Shown piece by piece: positions 6,836 to 17,700 of a stretch of DNA of 32,487 nucleotides. The stretch is from Myxococcales bacterium (lineage in GTDB: Bacteria > Myxococcota > UBA727 > JABDBI01). The notes under the pieces are model-generated. The model was not told the DNA's origin, made no database searches, and saw only the letters and a list, made by a program, of their open reading frames with translations. A program made the translations under genes and the position numbers. The DNA lies in NCBI GenBank assembly GCA_023248545.1, contig JAHFEF010000005.1:1-32487 (forward strand). The letters run 5' to 3'. Every line of letters begins with the position of its first letter. The first letter of the stretch is position 1.

Positions 6836-8405
6836 TTTAATCAAATCACAACTCACTAAACATGCAGGCGTGGTGGCTTTTTTCACCACGCTTTCGCGCA
6901 TTGCGGGCCTCGCTCGCGACATGGTCACCGCGCATCTATTTGGCGCCAATGCGACCATGGATGCTTTTAATATCGCTTTTACAATCCCCAACACACTCAG
7001 GCGCTTTGTGGCCGAGGGCGCGCTCACGGTTGCTTTTATCCCCGTCTACACCGAAGTCATGAAACGAGAGGGTTTAGACTCTGCGAAGCGTTTCTATCAA
7101 TCGGTCTTGGGGCTTTTACTCATCACGCTGGTGATCTTGGTGATTCTGGGTGTCTTAGGAGCTACAGGCTTAGTTTACGCGTTTGCCAGCGGGTTTGCAA
7201 AACGCCCAGATCAAATGGAACTAGCGGTCTCACTCACACGCTGGATGTTTGTATACGTGTTTTTTATCAGCCTGGTCGCGCTCAGCATGGGGGCGTTAAA
7301 CTCGCACAAGCATTTCACAACCCCGGCAGCCTCACCCATCTTATTAAATCTAGCCATGATCGGCTGTGCCTATGGCCTACACAGTTATTTTCAGCAGCCT
7401 ATTTATGCCTTAGCGATCGGTGTTGTCTTGGGGGGTATTCTGCAACTAGCCGTGCAGCTGCCCACCCTCGCACGCTATGGGCTTTTATTAAAACCGTCTT
7501 TTCAATTTCACACAAAGCCTATTCGCAAATTGCTCAAAGTTTTGTTCCCTTCTGTCTTTGGGGTCGCCATCTATCAAATCAATCTCATGGTTCTCAGGCA
7601 GCTCGGAAGCTATTTGCCGGCCGGCCAGATTACCTGTTACAGCACAGCCGACCGACTCATGCAGCTGGCTCTCGGAATTTTTGCGATTTCGATTGCAACA
7701 GCAACTTTGCCAGCCATGAGTGAACACACCGCCGAAGGTTCCGATGATCATCAAAAACTCGTTCAAACTTGGAATTTTTCGACCCGGTTAACTAATTTTA
7801 TTACTTTCCCAGCAGCTATCGGACTCTGTGCGATTGGATTGCCCATTGTGTCCGTGTTATTTTTTCATGGGGCTTATGACTGGGAAGCGACCAAGCTCAC
7901 AGCTTATGCGACCATCGCATTTGCACCGGGCTTAATCACCGTCGCGTTTTCAAGAACAACTGTGCAGGCTTTTTATGCGTTGCAAGACATGCGAACCCCG
8001 GTTTGGATTGCGGCATTGATTTTGGTAATTAATTTAGGGTTGGGTATTGCACTGATGCCTTATCAAGTCGTCGGTTTAGCACTCTCGCTCACCCTTTCGA
8101 GTTTTATCCAAACTTTTTTACTTATCTATTTTTTGCGGCGCAAGATTGGGCGTTTGGGAGCAAAGTCTATGCTCAAGTCTATGTTGAGCCAAACACTCAC
8201 GGCTGGATTCATGGGCCTGATCGCTTATTGGATTTGTTCATTTGGAGATTGGACATTGGGACACAGCTTCAAGAATATGCTGCTTTTAGGCGCTTCTTTG
8301 GGAGCGAGCATGTTGTTTTATGCGGGTGTTAATTGGGTGCTCAAGTCTGAGGAAGCCCTGTTGGTTAAACAAGTATTACTGAGTAAACTTTTTAAAAAAA
8401 GCTAG
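6828..8405 (+). CDS. murJ: Lipid II flippase MurJ
   Basis: 525-residue polytopic inner-membrane protein (about 14 helices) of the MOP/MVF superfamily that flips lipid II to the periplasm for cell-wall synthesis. The N-terminal signature is clear: TTLSRIAGLARDM, then AFNIAFTIPNTLRRFVAEGALTVAFIPVY. Later blocks include a helix 7-8 region with SYLPAGQITCYSTADRLMQLALGIFAISIATATLP, which is split here only by description. The GTG start at 6828 lies inside the rpsA end (GTGAATGA), so translation is probably coupled to S1. No terminator-like hairpin is evident after the stop. Confidence 0.95.
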   Translation: MNDLIKSQLTKHAGVVAFFTTLSRIAGLARDMVTAHLFGANATMDAFNIAFTIPNTLRRFVAEGALTVAFIPVYTEVMKREGLDSAKRFYQSVLGLLLITLVILVILGVLGATGLVYAFASGFAKRPDQMELAVSLTRWMFVYVFFISLVALSMGALNSHKHFTTPAASPILLNLAMIGCAYGLHSYFQQPIYALAIGVVLGGILQLAVQLPTLARYGLLLKPSFQFHTKPIRKLLKVLFPSVFGVAIYQINLMVLRQLGSYLPAGQITCYSTADRLMQLALGIFAISIATATLPAMSEHTAEGSDDHQKLVQTWNFSTRLTNFITFPAAIGLCAIGLPIVSVLFFHGAYDWEATKLTAYATIAFAPGLITVAFSRTTVQAFYALQDMRTPVWIAALILVINLGLGIALMPYQVVGLALSLTLSSFIQTFLLIYFLRRKIGRLGAKSMLKSMLSQTLTAGFMGLIAYWICSFGDWTLGHSFKNMLLLGASLGASMLFYAGVNWVLKSEEALLVKQVLLSKLFKKS

Positions 8406-8466
8406 CAATATTAAAAAAAATATGTCAGAAAGGGATCAATCTAAAATTCGATTAAGGTCATAATTC

Positions 8467-8979
8467 ATGAAATCTAAATTTCTGTTTTTTTCTTTAGCCC
8501 TTGCTCTTTTCTCTAATAATCTATCCGCTAATCCACAAATACTGATGTACAGCTTGGGAGGGACTTGTGTTGTGGATGCTATCGCAGGGGGATTATCATT
8601 CAAATCCAATAACGACATCTGGCAAGACACACAAAACAATACCTCGTCGAAGGATATTGTCAAAAAAAGCCTAGAGACATCATACGTTCTGTTTTGGACA
8701 ACAGCAGGAGTGGTAGCCATAACTGGCGCATTCACATTATTTTGCAAGAATATAGTTGCTCTACAAGTAGTTCCAAGCATGATTGGTGTTGTGTTAGGGT
8801 CAGTCGGAGCTGTGACGTTGGGAACTGCGTATTCAGCTCCGACAGAAAGCCAGTCAGAACAAGACAAAATTCAAGATACTATAAAGCCAGCGCTGGGAAT
8901 GGGCATAGCAGCTGCTTTTTCCAATTGGGCATCAACTGCCTTTATCGTATACTGCCTTTGCCATTCCGTTGGGAACTAG
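8467..8979 (+). CDS. Small exported membrane protein of unknown function
   Basis: 170 residues, family not recognised. There is a clear signal peptide (MKSKFLFFSLALALF, then cleavage near SANP) and three further hydrophobic segments, at about residues 73-92, 95-117 and 140-165, with a polar Gln/Asn/Lys stretch between the signal and the first of them. The base composition is more AT-rich than that of neighbouring genes. AAGG at 8454-8457 is a weak ribosome site. The gene is 61 bases after murJ and convergent with the M23 peptidase gene (11-base gap). It may be a lineage-specific envelope protein; I cannot assign a role. Confidence 0.65.
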   Translation: MKSKFLFFSLALALFSNNLSANPQILMYSLGGTCVVDAIAGGLSFKSNNDIWQDTQNNTSSKDIVKKSLETSYVLFWTTAGVVAITGAFTLFCKNIVALQVVPSMIGVVLGSVGAVTLGTAYSAPTESQSEQDKIQDTIKPALGMGIAAAFSNWASTAFIVYCLCHSVGN

Positions 8980-8990
8980 ATGGTCCATAT

Positions 8991-9800
8991 TTACAACCTA
9001 AGTGACAAAAGACTCAACGGGTTTGCCTCCACGCCATGAACGCGTAAGCCCCAGTGTAAGTGAGGCCCGCTGATACGGCCTGTGGTGCCAGATAATCCGA
9101 TGATTTGACCTCTTTTGACTTCATCACCCTCTTTCACTTTGAACTCACTTAAGTGGCAATAGTTGGTGAAAATACCGCCCCCATGGTCAATTAAAACTAC
9201 GTTGCCAGCCAAAAAGTAATCTTTGGCCAAACGCACACGACCCTTATTTGAGGCGTATATGGGCGTTCCTGGAGAGGCTCTAAAATCAACGCCATTATGG
9301 TGGCTTTTCATTTCGCCGTTAAACAATCTTTTGATGCCATAAGTACTGGTTTGAGTGCTCGAAAGAGGCAGTTTAAATTTCGATTTAAATAACAGCTCAC
9401 TTTCTTTCGTTCCATAAATTGCTTTGATTTCTGCACTTTCTTGCTTCACACGTTCTTGATTTTCAGGGCTTAGTTTTACTTTGTCAGGATCCACTGAGAG
9501 ACGTTCAGAGGCAAACCTAGCATCTGTTACTTCGTAGGAAATGGTTTGCCCTCCAAGTGTCAGTGCTTGTGGGCCCAATGGAGCATCAAAGGGGATAGCA
9601 AAAAATCCAATTTGACAGTTGCTACGGTCTGGATTCGGAAATAAGAGGGGGTCATCTATAGGACCTGAGCAATTTTCAATGGTTAGAACAGAGCCTTGCT
9701 CCAGCCGAGTGGAAGAAAGCTTGAGGCCTCTTTGGACTGCAACGTGTGCACAAGCTGCATGAAATATCATCGTCAAAATTAGAAAACTCAATTTTGTCAT
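8991..9800 (-). CDS. Exported M23/LytM-domain peptidase
   Basis: 269 residues with an N-terminal signal peptide (MTKLSFLILTMIFHAACA). A beta-rich region of about 100 residues is followed by a C-terminal LytM domain. Zinc ligands are visible: His168 and Asp172 in HHNGVD, and His247-x-His249 in PHLHWG, with GTPIYAS and GxSGTTGR in between. The family cuts peptide crosslinks in peptidoglycan or, when degenerate, activates amidases. Here all ligands are present, so catalysis is likely. The HAAC sequence is not a good lipobox, so a soluble periplasmic form is favoured. It starts 8 bases after rseP and is probably in the same operon. Confidence 0.9.
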   Translation of the reverse strand: MTKLSFLILTMIFHAACAHVAVQRGLKLSSTRLEQGSVLTIENCSGPIDDPLLFPNPDRSNCQIGFFAIPFDAPLGPQALTLGGQTISYEVTDARFASERLSVDPDKVKLSPENQERVKQESAEIKAIYGTKESELLFKSKFKLPLSSTQTSTYGIKRLFNGEMKSHHNGVDFRASPGTPIYASNKGRVRLAKDYFLAGNVVLIDHGGGIFTNYCHLSEFKVKEGDEVKRGQIIGLSGTTGRISGPHLHWGLRVHGVEANPLSLLSLRL

Positions 9801-9808
9801 AATATGGT

Positions 9809-10870
9809 TTAATGTATCAGCCGCATGATATCGTTAAACATCGCAAGAGCCATTAAGGTCAGCAACAATGCGAGCCCAGCTTGGCTTGCGATCTGTCTAA
9901 AACGAGCAGACAGCGGCCGCCGAATCACGCCCTCGATGGCAAACATGAATAAATGTCCGCCGTCTAATACCGGCACCGGCAATAAGTTTAACAAGCCCAA
10001 ATTCACGCTAATCAGCGCCATGAGTTGTAAATAATACGCCCAGCCCTGCGAGGCTGCCTCACTGGCGACACCAATGATCATGAGTGGCCCGCCGAGCTCT
10101 TTGGGAGAGACATTGGCTGTCACCAGCATCCACAGAGACAAAACAGTCAGCTTAATAATATCAACCGTGTTTTCCCAGGCCATTTTGAGAGCAGCCACGA
10201 GTCCTACCTGAATCGTAAAATATTGGGGTGGGTCGCTGATTTTGACGCCAATCCGGCCAATTTTTTTGTCTTTATGCAACGGATTTGGATCAGGTTCTGC
10301 ATCAGGCGTCACACGAACCGATTGATGAGCCCCTGCACGCAAAATTTCAAAATCAAGTGTTTTGCCGGGGTGACCCGAAACTTCACGAACCATTTCAACA
10401 AAGCTTTGAATCGGCTGATGATTGATGGCTGTCACCAGATCACCCGGTTTAAGCCCCGCCTGATAACCTGCCTTGCCCTCAATGACATCGCCCAAAACAG
10501 GCTTGTATTGTTTCTGTGGGCCGACTGAAATCGCAAAAAACAAAAACAGGGGCAGAACGATATTAAAAAATGGCCCCGCAAAAGCAATCAAAGATTTTCG
10601 CCAAACAGGTTGCCCCAAAAAACTTTTCTTCTTGTCTTCTTCTGAAAGCTCTTCGTCCGGAGACTCACCCAGCATTTTGACATAACCGCCCAAGGGAATC
10701 GCACTCAGGCAATACTCGGTTCCACCACGAGAATACTTGAATAACTTGGGTCCAAATCCAACTGAAAAAGTCAGGACACGAACACCCAATAGTTTCGCCA
10801 CCCAAAAATGACCCAACTCATGAATCACGACCAAAATACAAAGCAACAGCAAGCCAGCTACGATACCCAT
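9809..10870 (-). CDS. rseP: RIP metalloprotease RseP (site-2 protease)
   Basis: 353-residue intramembrane zinc protease that cuts membrane anti-sigma factors and leftover signal peptides. The zinc motif HELGH is at residues 17-21 in the first helix. The second motif, NLLPVPVLDGG, contains Asp303 as the third ligand. A single PDZ domain lies around residues 125-195 (AGYQAGLKPGDLVTAINHQP); E. coli RseP has two, so this is the shorter type seen in many lineages. Its usual partners dxr, cdsA and bamA are absent from this side. It sits 16 bases after a glycine-zipper protein gene and 8 bases before the M23 peptidase gene. Confidence 0.95.
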   Translation of the reverse strand: MGIVAGLLLLCILVVIHELGHFWVAKLLGVRVLTFSVGFGPKLFKYSRGGTEYCLSAIPLGGYVKMLGESPDEELSEEDKKKSFLGQPVWRKSLIAFAGPFFNIVLPLFLFFAISVGPQKQYKPVLGDVIEGKAGYQAGLKPGDLVTAINHQPIQSFVEMVREVSGHPGKTLDFEILRAGAHQSVRVTPDAEPDPNPLHKDKKIGRIGVKISDPPQYFTIQVGLVAALKMAWENTVDIIKLTVLSLWMLVTANVSPKELGGPLMIIGVASEAASQGWAYYLQLMALISVNLGLLNLLPVPVLDGGHLFMFAIEGVIRRPLSARFRQIASQAGLALLLTLMALAMFNDIMRLIH

Positions 10871-10886
10871 AGACCACCAGCATACC

Positions 10887-11717
10887 CTAAGCGCGCATAT
10901 TGGAAATAGTATTTTTAGTCGTTGAATGCATGTTGGCCAAAATATTCGAAATGCAGGTCATAAATTCAGAGAGCTTGTTCATCTGGTGCTTCAGCTTCTC
11001 AAACTGAATCTGCCTAGAGTCTTCCGAGTTATACCCGGTGAAAGAATTCGTGAGCTGCTTGCCAACATCACGCCCAGCCGCAGCACCCGCAGCAGCCCCC
11101 CCTGCACCCCCTGCCCAGGCGCCTGCAGCCGCTCCAATCGCCCCGCCTGCAACTCCGGCTAAATCCGCAGCTCGGTGTGCAAACCAGCCTTTGATGCCCG
11201 GGTGGCCACCATTTTCTAGAATTTGGATGCGCTCGGCAACTTTGTTTTCTTCCTCTTTGGCGATTTTCATCATGACATAGGCTAGGACGTCTTCAAACGC
11301 CGCATTGGGGCCGAGCACCTGCGCCATATCTCGCATGGATTCGGGGCTGGCTACCAAATTGGTGACCATACTTTGTGCTTGTTGCAGCATCTGCTGCATC
11401 TGCTGTACGGCCGTTTTAGGAGCGCCTGGGATGTTATTTTTGACAGTTTGTTTTGCTGGAGGCGCATAACCCGAGGGTTCAGTTTTTCTTTGACTTTCTT
11501 GTCTGAGAGTCTCTTTAGGAGAATTCACGCTGATAAAATCAGTGCCTTTGATCATTTGAGTCGTGTCAGCCATCATGTTAAAACTTTCAAAGATGGGCAT
11601 ACTTTTGGGAACAGCAGTCCCAGCGCTGGCGGCTGCTTTTGCGGCCGGAATATTCAAAGGCATGCTGTTTAACGCTTGTAGGATTTGGGTTTTTGAGAGG
11701 ACAGGTTGAATGAACAT
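10887..11717 (-). CDS. Glycine-zipper protein of unknown function with helical flanks
   Basis: 276 residues, family not recognised and no signal peptide. Layout: a Pro/Gln-rich disordered N-terminal half; a helical stretch at about 103-165 (QQMQQMLQQAQSM, then DVLAYVMMKIAKEEENKV); an Ala/Gly-rich glycine-zipper segment at about 184-218 that could insert in membranes; and an amphipathic C-terminal helix at 236-276. Disordered head, helix, membrane hairpin and terminal helix is an arrangement also found in type III translocators and some pore-forming or inclusion-membrane proteins, but I see no sequence match that proves this. It is first in a probable operon with rseP and the M23 gene and is divergent from the giant lipoprotein gene. 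Confidence 0.6.
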   Translation of the reverse strand: MFIQPVLSKTQILQALNSMPLNIPAAKAAASAGTAVPKSMPIFESFNMMADTTQMIKGTDFISVNSPKETLRQESQRKTEPSGYAPPAKQTVKNNIPGAPKTAVQQMQQMLQQAQSMVTNLVASPESMRDMAQVLGPNAAFEDVLAYVMMKIAKEEENKVAERIQILENGGHPGIKGWFAHRAADLAGVAGGAIGAAAGAWAGGAGGAAAGAAAGRDVGKQLTNSFTGYNSEDSRQIQFEKLKHQMNKLSEFMTCISNILANMHSTTKNTISNMRA

Positions 11718-11748
11718 GACTAACTTATCGACAGGCCCGTAAATTTGG

Positions 11749-11778
11749 TTGCTTTCTGATATTTTTATATATTATATT
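11749..11778 (+). promoter_or_regulatory. Possible promoter of the giant lipoprotein gene
   Basis: TTGCTT at 11749-11754, an 18-bp spacer and TATATT at 11773-11778. The next purine, about 7 bases downstream, is the A of ATG 11785, so the transcript may be leaderless. The region is very AT-rich, and other -10 choices (11768-11773) exist. Confidence 0.35.
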
Positions 11779-11784
11779 GTAACT

Positions 11785-14700
11785 ATGCAGGTTGTATTAT
11801 TGGTTATTTTAGCACTCGTGATCGCTTGCGGTGGCAATAGTGGTGGCAGTGCTGGTGGTGGCGGTGGCGGTGGCGGTGGTGGTGGCGGTGGCGGTGGTGG
11901 TGGTGGCGATGAACCGTCCGAACTGACCGTCGCACAAAAAATCGTCCTCACCAAACAGTGTTTTCCAGCTTACCAATCCCAAACTACGCGTTCAGAAAGC
12001 ACTTTTGAGAAAATAAAAGCCGCTTGCCTGCCCAAACAGGAAGATCGGGAAAAGGCCGATGCGGTCATCAAAACACTCAAAGAGAACCTAAAACTTTTTC
12101 AGCCCGATACGCTGACACCCGATAACTACTATACGAACGAGCCGAAATTTCGAAGTATTGTGAATGACTACCAAAAGTTGCAAAATCGGCTGGCATATTG
12201 CAGAACCCAGAGAATCTTAGAGGCCCAAAGCCCAGTGCCAAATGACCATTTATTTTTGCATGCGGTTGGAGATGTTTTTGGCAAAGATTCTGGCTTAGAA
12301 GGCTATCAGCAAGAAGAGACTATTCCCTATCGAACTCAAGTCTTAAGGCAGATTCAAACTCAAACGGAAGGCCAAACTTATATTGCCGATGAGACCCAAT
12401 CTAGACCTTGCTACGAACCCAAATTCAAACTCCTTCCAAGCGGCAAAAGCCCAAGACCCGACATGTCACAAGCTCTCTTAAAGAAACTGGTCACACAGTC
12501 TGAGAATGCAGAAGGCCTCATGAGGGTTTTTAAGCAGGGTGATCTCGCTGCAACACGGGGGTTGCTGGTAAAACAGCTGAGCCAACTTGAAAAGGGCGAA
12601 TCGTTGTTTCTACCAGCAGGCTGGACCCAACACGCTGTTCTTTATCAATTCACCAAACAGGCCAACAACCAGGTTGCCTTTAGAATCTTTAACAGTGGGG
12701 AAGGCATTAATGTCTACCATGCCACCAGTACACGAGGCACCAAAACTCAGTATTTCCCCTTTGTTGAGATCACAGATATTCATCCAGATCGAATCACGAG
12801 CTTCGTCTTTTTGAAAGCTCTGCAAGAAATCGCCACACCGGGAGTCTACAAGAGTACCCCTCAAGATTTTTATGAAAAACTTCTGACCGCTTTAGATGGC
12901 AAGGCTGCCCAAGTTACTTACAATACGTCTGAATTCAGGGATCCGCAGTTGGCAGGAACCTGTACTTATTTTCCAACTTCATGGCTATTGAGCTCTTCTG
13001 TCGCGCAGTTTAGCCCCGATGAGGCCAACCAAGAAGTAGCAGCTCAAATCGAGTTCTTGGTCAGCCTCAAGACACTAAAAAGCTTTGCTGCTCAACCTAG
13101 AACCTGGAATGAAGCACAACTCAGCCTACTTCGAAAGGGTCTGGTATTCGTTTCAGAGTCTGCCGCCAGAGACTATCAAAGCGATATTGTCGACTATGGC
13201 AGCTTGATCTCAATGGCAGACATGGGCGATGGTGTCAAACAAACCATCCAATTAGCCGATAAAACGCTTGAAGAAAGCCGAGCTCAAAACGCCACCATCT
13301 TCAAAGCCTCCAACGTCAAAGAAGCCAGTCTCCCAAAACTCAAAAAAAACCTTGCTGACGCTCAGGAAATTAAAGCGGGATCTACCTATCGGGCAGCAAA
13401 ATCTCCCATTTTCAACCTGGATCGAGATCTCGACAAACTGTACCAAGAGCTGGAAGCTGCTCTGTTTCTTGGCTACTTCGACAAAAGATATGACCACACC
13501 CACGCAGAAGCGGTCTTAAATGCCATCGAGCAACTGGCGCTCAGCAAATTTCTCCCCCTCGAAGAAAGCTTCTGGAAAAATAAAGACCCGAACAAAACAC
13601 TCGAAGCGCTCGCTCAAATCAGCAAGCTCTACCTATTTGTTTTACTCAAACAAGTCGAATATAAACAAAGAGACCCCGACAAAGTATCGGCCGTTTCTTA
13701 TTTGACTTCTCTTAAGTTGCTCACCGTAGCGGATTTGATCAATCAAAAGTTTATCAACAATATCATTCCAAGAATCCCCTCTATGTATCAACCTCGGGCA
13801 GGGCTGATTTTGTCGGGAACAACGTCGATCTTTGAGACCTCCGACCCAAAGTGGCAAGAGCAAATCAAACTCATGCGCAAATATTATCTGCCGGAAAAGG
13901 ATCAAACAAAATCGTTTTTTGGATTCGAAAAATATCCCGCCGGGATCCAAGGTGAAACGAGGCGTTTTTATGACGACCCACAAGCCGCAAAAATCGTTGA
14001 TGACACCCACTGGAGCCTCGACCACCAATATCAATGGCCAGATCTCATCTGGGCCAAGGAATACCTCGAAGCAAACAGGATATACCTTGGGACCGCTGAT
14101 TCCCAAAGCCCCACAATCACTCCCTTTAGCTATCGATGTAGTGATCCCCATAACTGCACGCCCAATGCTGGCTTCTCAATGCGCTGGGGCAGTGCATTTC
14201 ATTCAGTTAGCCGAGCAACACCAGAGATTCTCCTAAACCGTAAAGCCATGAATGCGCTCTGGGATTCAACCTTGCCACAAACATTTAGACAACTTCGAAA
14301 CCTATCGGTGGTTTCCGATTTTCTTCTCTCTGGTCGTTTTGCCACAAACCCTATAGATCTCAGTTTTAACAATGGAATCAGCGTCATTATGGGTCAAAGC
14401 AACATACCCATGCCGGCTCGGTGGACTGCACATTACTCCTGCACCTGCGAGGACCACCACTATGAAAATCGTTATGACCAATATGGCAACTACCTAGACC
14501 AGATCAGAGTTCCGCCTTTTAAGAAGCAAGAAAATGCTATCGAGTCCACGAGCTTCAATCAATATGACTTTCGATACTCCATCTTCGGTGTCAGCTTTGA
14601 AACAAAAGAACGACAGCCCATCAAAATCGACCAAGAGGGTTCTTACATCAGCCCCTGGGTCAATCTGAAAGAAAGCACTCAGCCATTCGTCAAATTCGCT

Positions 14701-17700
14701 AGCACACAAGGCCTCATTCAAAAATGCACTTCAGAAGAACTCAAGAAATGCGAAAACAAAGAGGATACCATCTGCCAACAATTGCGTAGAGACTGCAAAC
14801 CTACCAATGCCTATCACTACACGGAGCTTTTGCAAATTTGGAGTTTGGGCCAAAATCGAGCGCTAGAGCTATTAGACCCGACAATTTCTCCACTTCGCTA
14901 TCGCGAAGAACCGAATGCTTATATTCTTAAAAAGCCAACAGACTTAACGGCCAGTGGCGACAGCTTTGCGCGCCTCAGCCTCGAGCGCATGCGCAACCTC
15001 ATGGGCATCGGTGCAGTTTCTGAATTGCAGCTCAAAGCCACACTTGATTTTTTCACCAAATACCCGGAACTATATATTCTACCCGAGTATCAGGTGCTTT
15101 TTGAAAAGCTCATGATGGAACCTGCCTTGATGCAGGATCAGCTCCACATCAGTGACCATGACTCGGAACTATTTGTCACAAGCCTCAAAAATTTCTGCGA
15201 TACCAAGCTCAAGCTGTTCAAGAAATATTACGACTACAAAAGCATTGCCTTCACGCTTCACATGAAGCAGCTGTTTTATATTCAGGCACTATTCGCCAAG
15301 GTCTCACCCGACATCGCCAAAAATCTAGCAGGCGCTCCCGAAGAATTATTCAGTGTTATTCAAGAGCTCAAAGAAGAACAACTGACCGAGCGTAGTTTCT
15401 TAAACAGAAATCTGGCAGAAATGTTTTTGTACTCGTCGACGCTGTCGCAACGTGACGCTGAACTGTTATTGCTCGCAGTCATCGAATTTAAGGCCATTCC
15501 TCAGCAAGACTCAGAATATCAAGACAAATTTGCAGAAGACTCTATTCGGAATATTCTGGTTCAGCAGCATGAAAATCTTAAAAAAGTCGTCAACAATCAG
15601 GTGTTTGATTTCATAGCAAACACCTTTCGACCCGGGGCTCAACGAACCAGCTTGCAATGGACATCACAGGACGCTGTTTACACCGCTCAATTTGGTTCCA
15701 CCAGTTTTCAGATTGATATTTTGAATGGCCAGTTCTATGACAGTGGTAACCCCCGCGTCTTGTTCCCCATCGATGCGACTTTATTCAAAAAGGTATTTGG
15801 TGAATCTGCGAAAGCACCGAGCCATGCTACACGTATTGGCTTCGATAGCTATGAATGGTTAGGTGCCAAAGCTCAGAAAAACGGCGTCACTTGGACATTC
15901 CAAAAACAAATCGACGGTATCTGGTACCAATATCTTGATGATGCCGATCTGAAAAATCTTGGAGACACCCGACTCGTCATGCCTGGGTACAAATATTGGC
16001 AATCGATTGCTACAAACCCAACAACCCTAAAAATTTATTCGCAGAAAGACGAGCTGGTTTATGAAGCAAAGGTCAATAACAGTCTTCTCTTTGGTACTTC
16101 TATTAGCAGCTTCAAACGCATTCAAGATGGAGCCGTTTTGATCGATGCAGCATCCGATTCTGCCTACCGAGTATTCGGACAAATCGAAAACTGGGATCAC
16201 ATCTATATTTGGCAAGACCCCAACACCCGAAAAATTATTGAAGTCGAACTGCCTAGACTTCGATTAACTTTCAAAGCCGCCGGAAATCATATTGAGTGCG
16301 CCGACCACAAAGAATTCCAAATTGCCCAAAAACAATACGCGACCGAGCTCGGTAATCCCGTGAGCTACTTGGTCTGCGATTCCGACAAGACAACGAAAAA
16401 AGTAATTCTGATGCCACCTAACAGGTTGAAACCATTTGAAAACCCTCCCCCTCTCACTGGCTTTCAGAAAACCTTGACTCCCGAATTTGAAACATTACTT
16501 AATTCAGACCATGTTTTGATTTATGAGACTGATCCTGAGTTAGGCCTCTCAAGAAGCACCGAGGAATCCCGATATTATTTAGCCCTTCGAAGTCTCTTCA
16601 AACGTGAATATCGGTTGGCAGCCGAAGAGATTCGAAATACCAGCATCGAACTCAAACCCTTAGAACCCAATGAACAAAAAGTTGTTAGTTGGATGATTGA
16701 CGGTAACCCAATTGACAGTGATCCTCGGTCATATGCTGTCAGACTTTTAGCGGGTTACTGGAACTGGAAGCAGCATCAATATTATCTGGGGGAATTCAAG
16801 TTATCTCTTCCTGATGGCCTCTATAATGACTATCTCGAAAAAATTGGACGTGTGGATACTTCGATTTTAGGAATCTTCGAAGAAGAACAAATCGCGAGGG
16901 CATTGGGAGTGACTGCCAGGCTGGATCAACTCCAAGCTGAAGCTGGAAATCGAGCTTATAATCCATCGCCCATTTTTGTGAATCCCAGTGCAAGTTCGCT
17001 CAGCCGTGCCCTAAACAGCCTTGATTTAACCCAACTCGAAAAACTATTTCAGGCCCCTTACCAAAAACCTCGAATTGCTCAACAGGCAGCTTTAAACCCC
17101 AAAGAGATTATCACCGAGAATACATTCCCACTTTTATATCAAATCATCCATGGCGACTCTTTTAATCGCCCACAAGCGCTGGAGCTCCTGAAGCTAGTCT
17201 TAGGCATTCAGGCATCTTCTTTAACAGATTCCCAAATCCGCGAAGAATTTTTGACACTGATTCACTTGGCTTCACTGTCTGCTAGCTCCGAAGCTCGCTT
17301 TTTAGAATCCGTCGCTCAAACAAGGAAGCAAAATAAAGAACTCCTGACATTATCTCAAACAAAAGACAATATTCAGCAATTGAATAACGCCAGGGTTCAA
17401 GAAAAACAAGCACACGATGACTTTCTCAGGGCGACGAGACATTTTAATGATTGGGAACAATACAAACCGTACTATACCCGATATAATGAGCTCAAAGAAA
17501 TCCGAGAAACTTTAGAAAACACCTTCAATAGTTATTTCTCAGACATCAAAAACAACGACCTCGAACCCCATCGTATTGTTGAAACGAATATTCAGCATGG
17601 GGAAACCGCCCCGATACCTGGAGCCAAAACGCCAATTATCCCAAATGCTTCTGCAGATATCGCAGCCGCCGATTTGCCACTGACCGACATAGCCACTGAA

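Noticed and set aside
8406..8466. Rho-independent terminator after murJ
   Set aside because: A and T runs are present but no stable GC stem precedes a T run.
11772..11954. Proline-rich minus-strand frame
   Set aside because: It is the complement of the glycine-codon run.
13642..14151. 169-codon minus-strand frame inside the giant gene
   Set aside because: No ribosome site or family signal, and the plus strand is continuously coding there.
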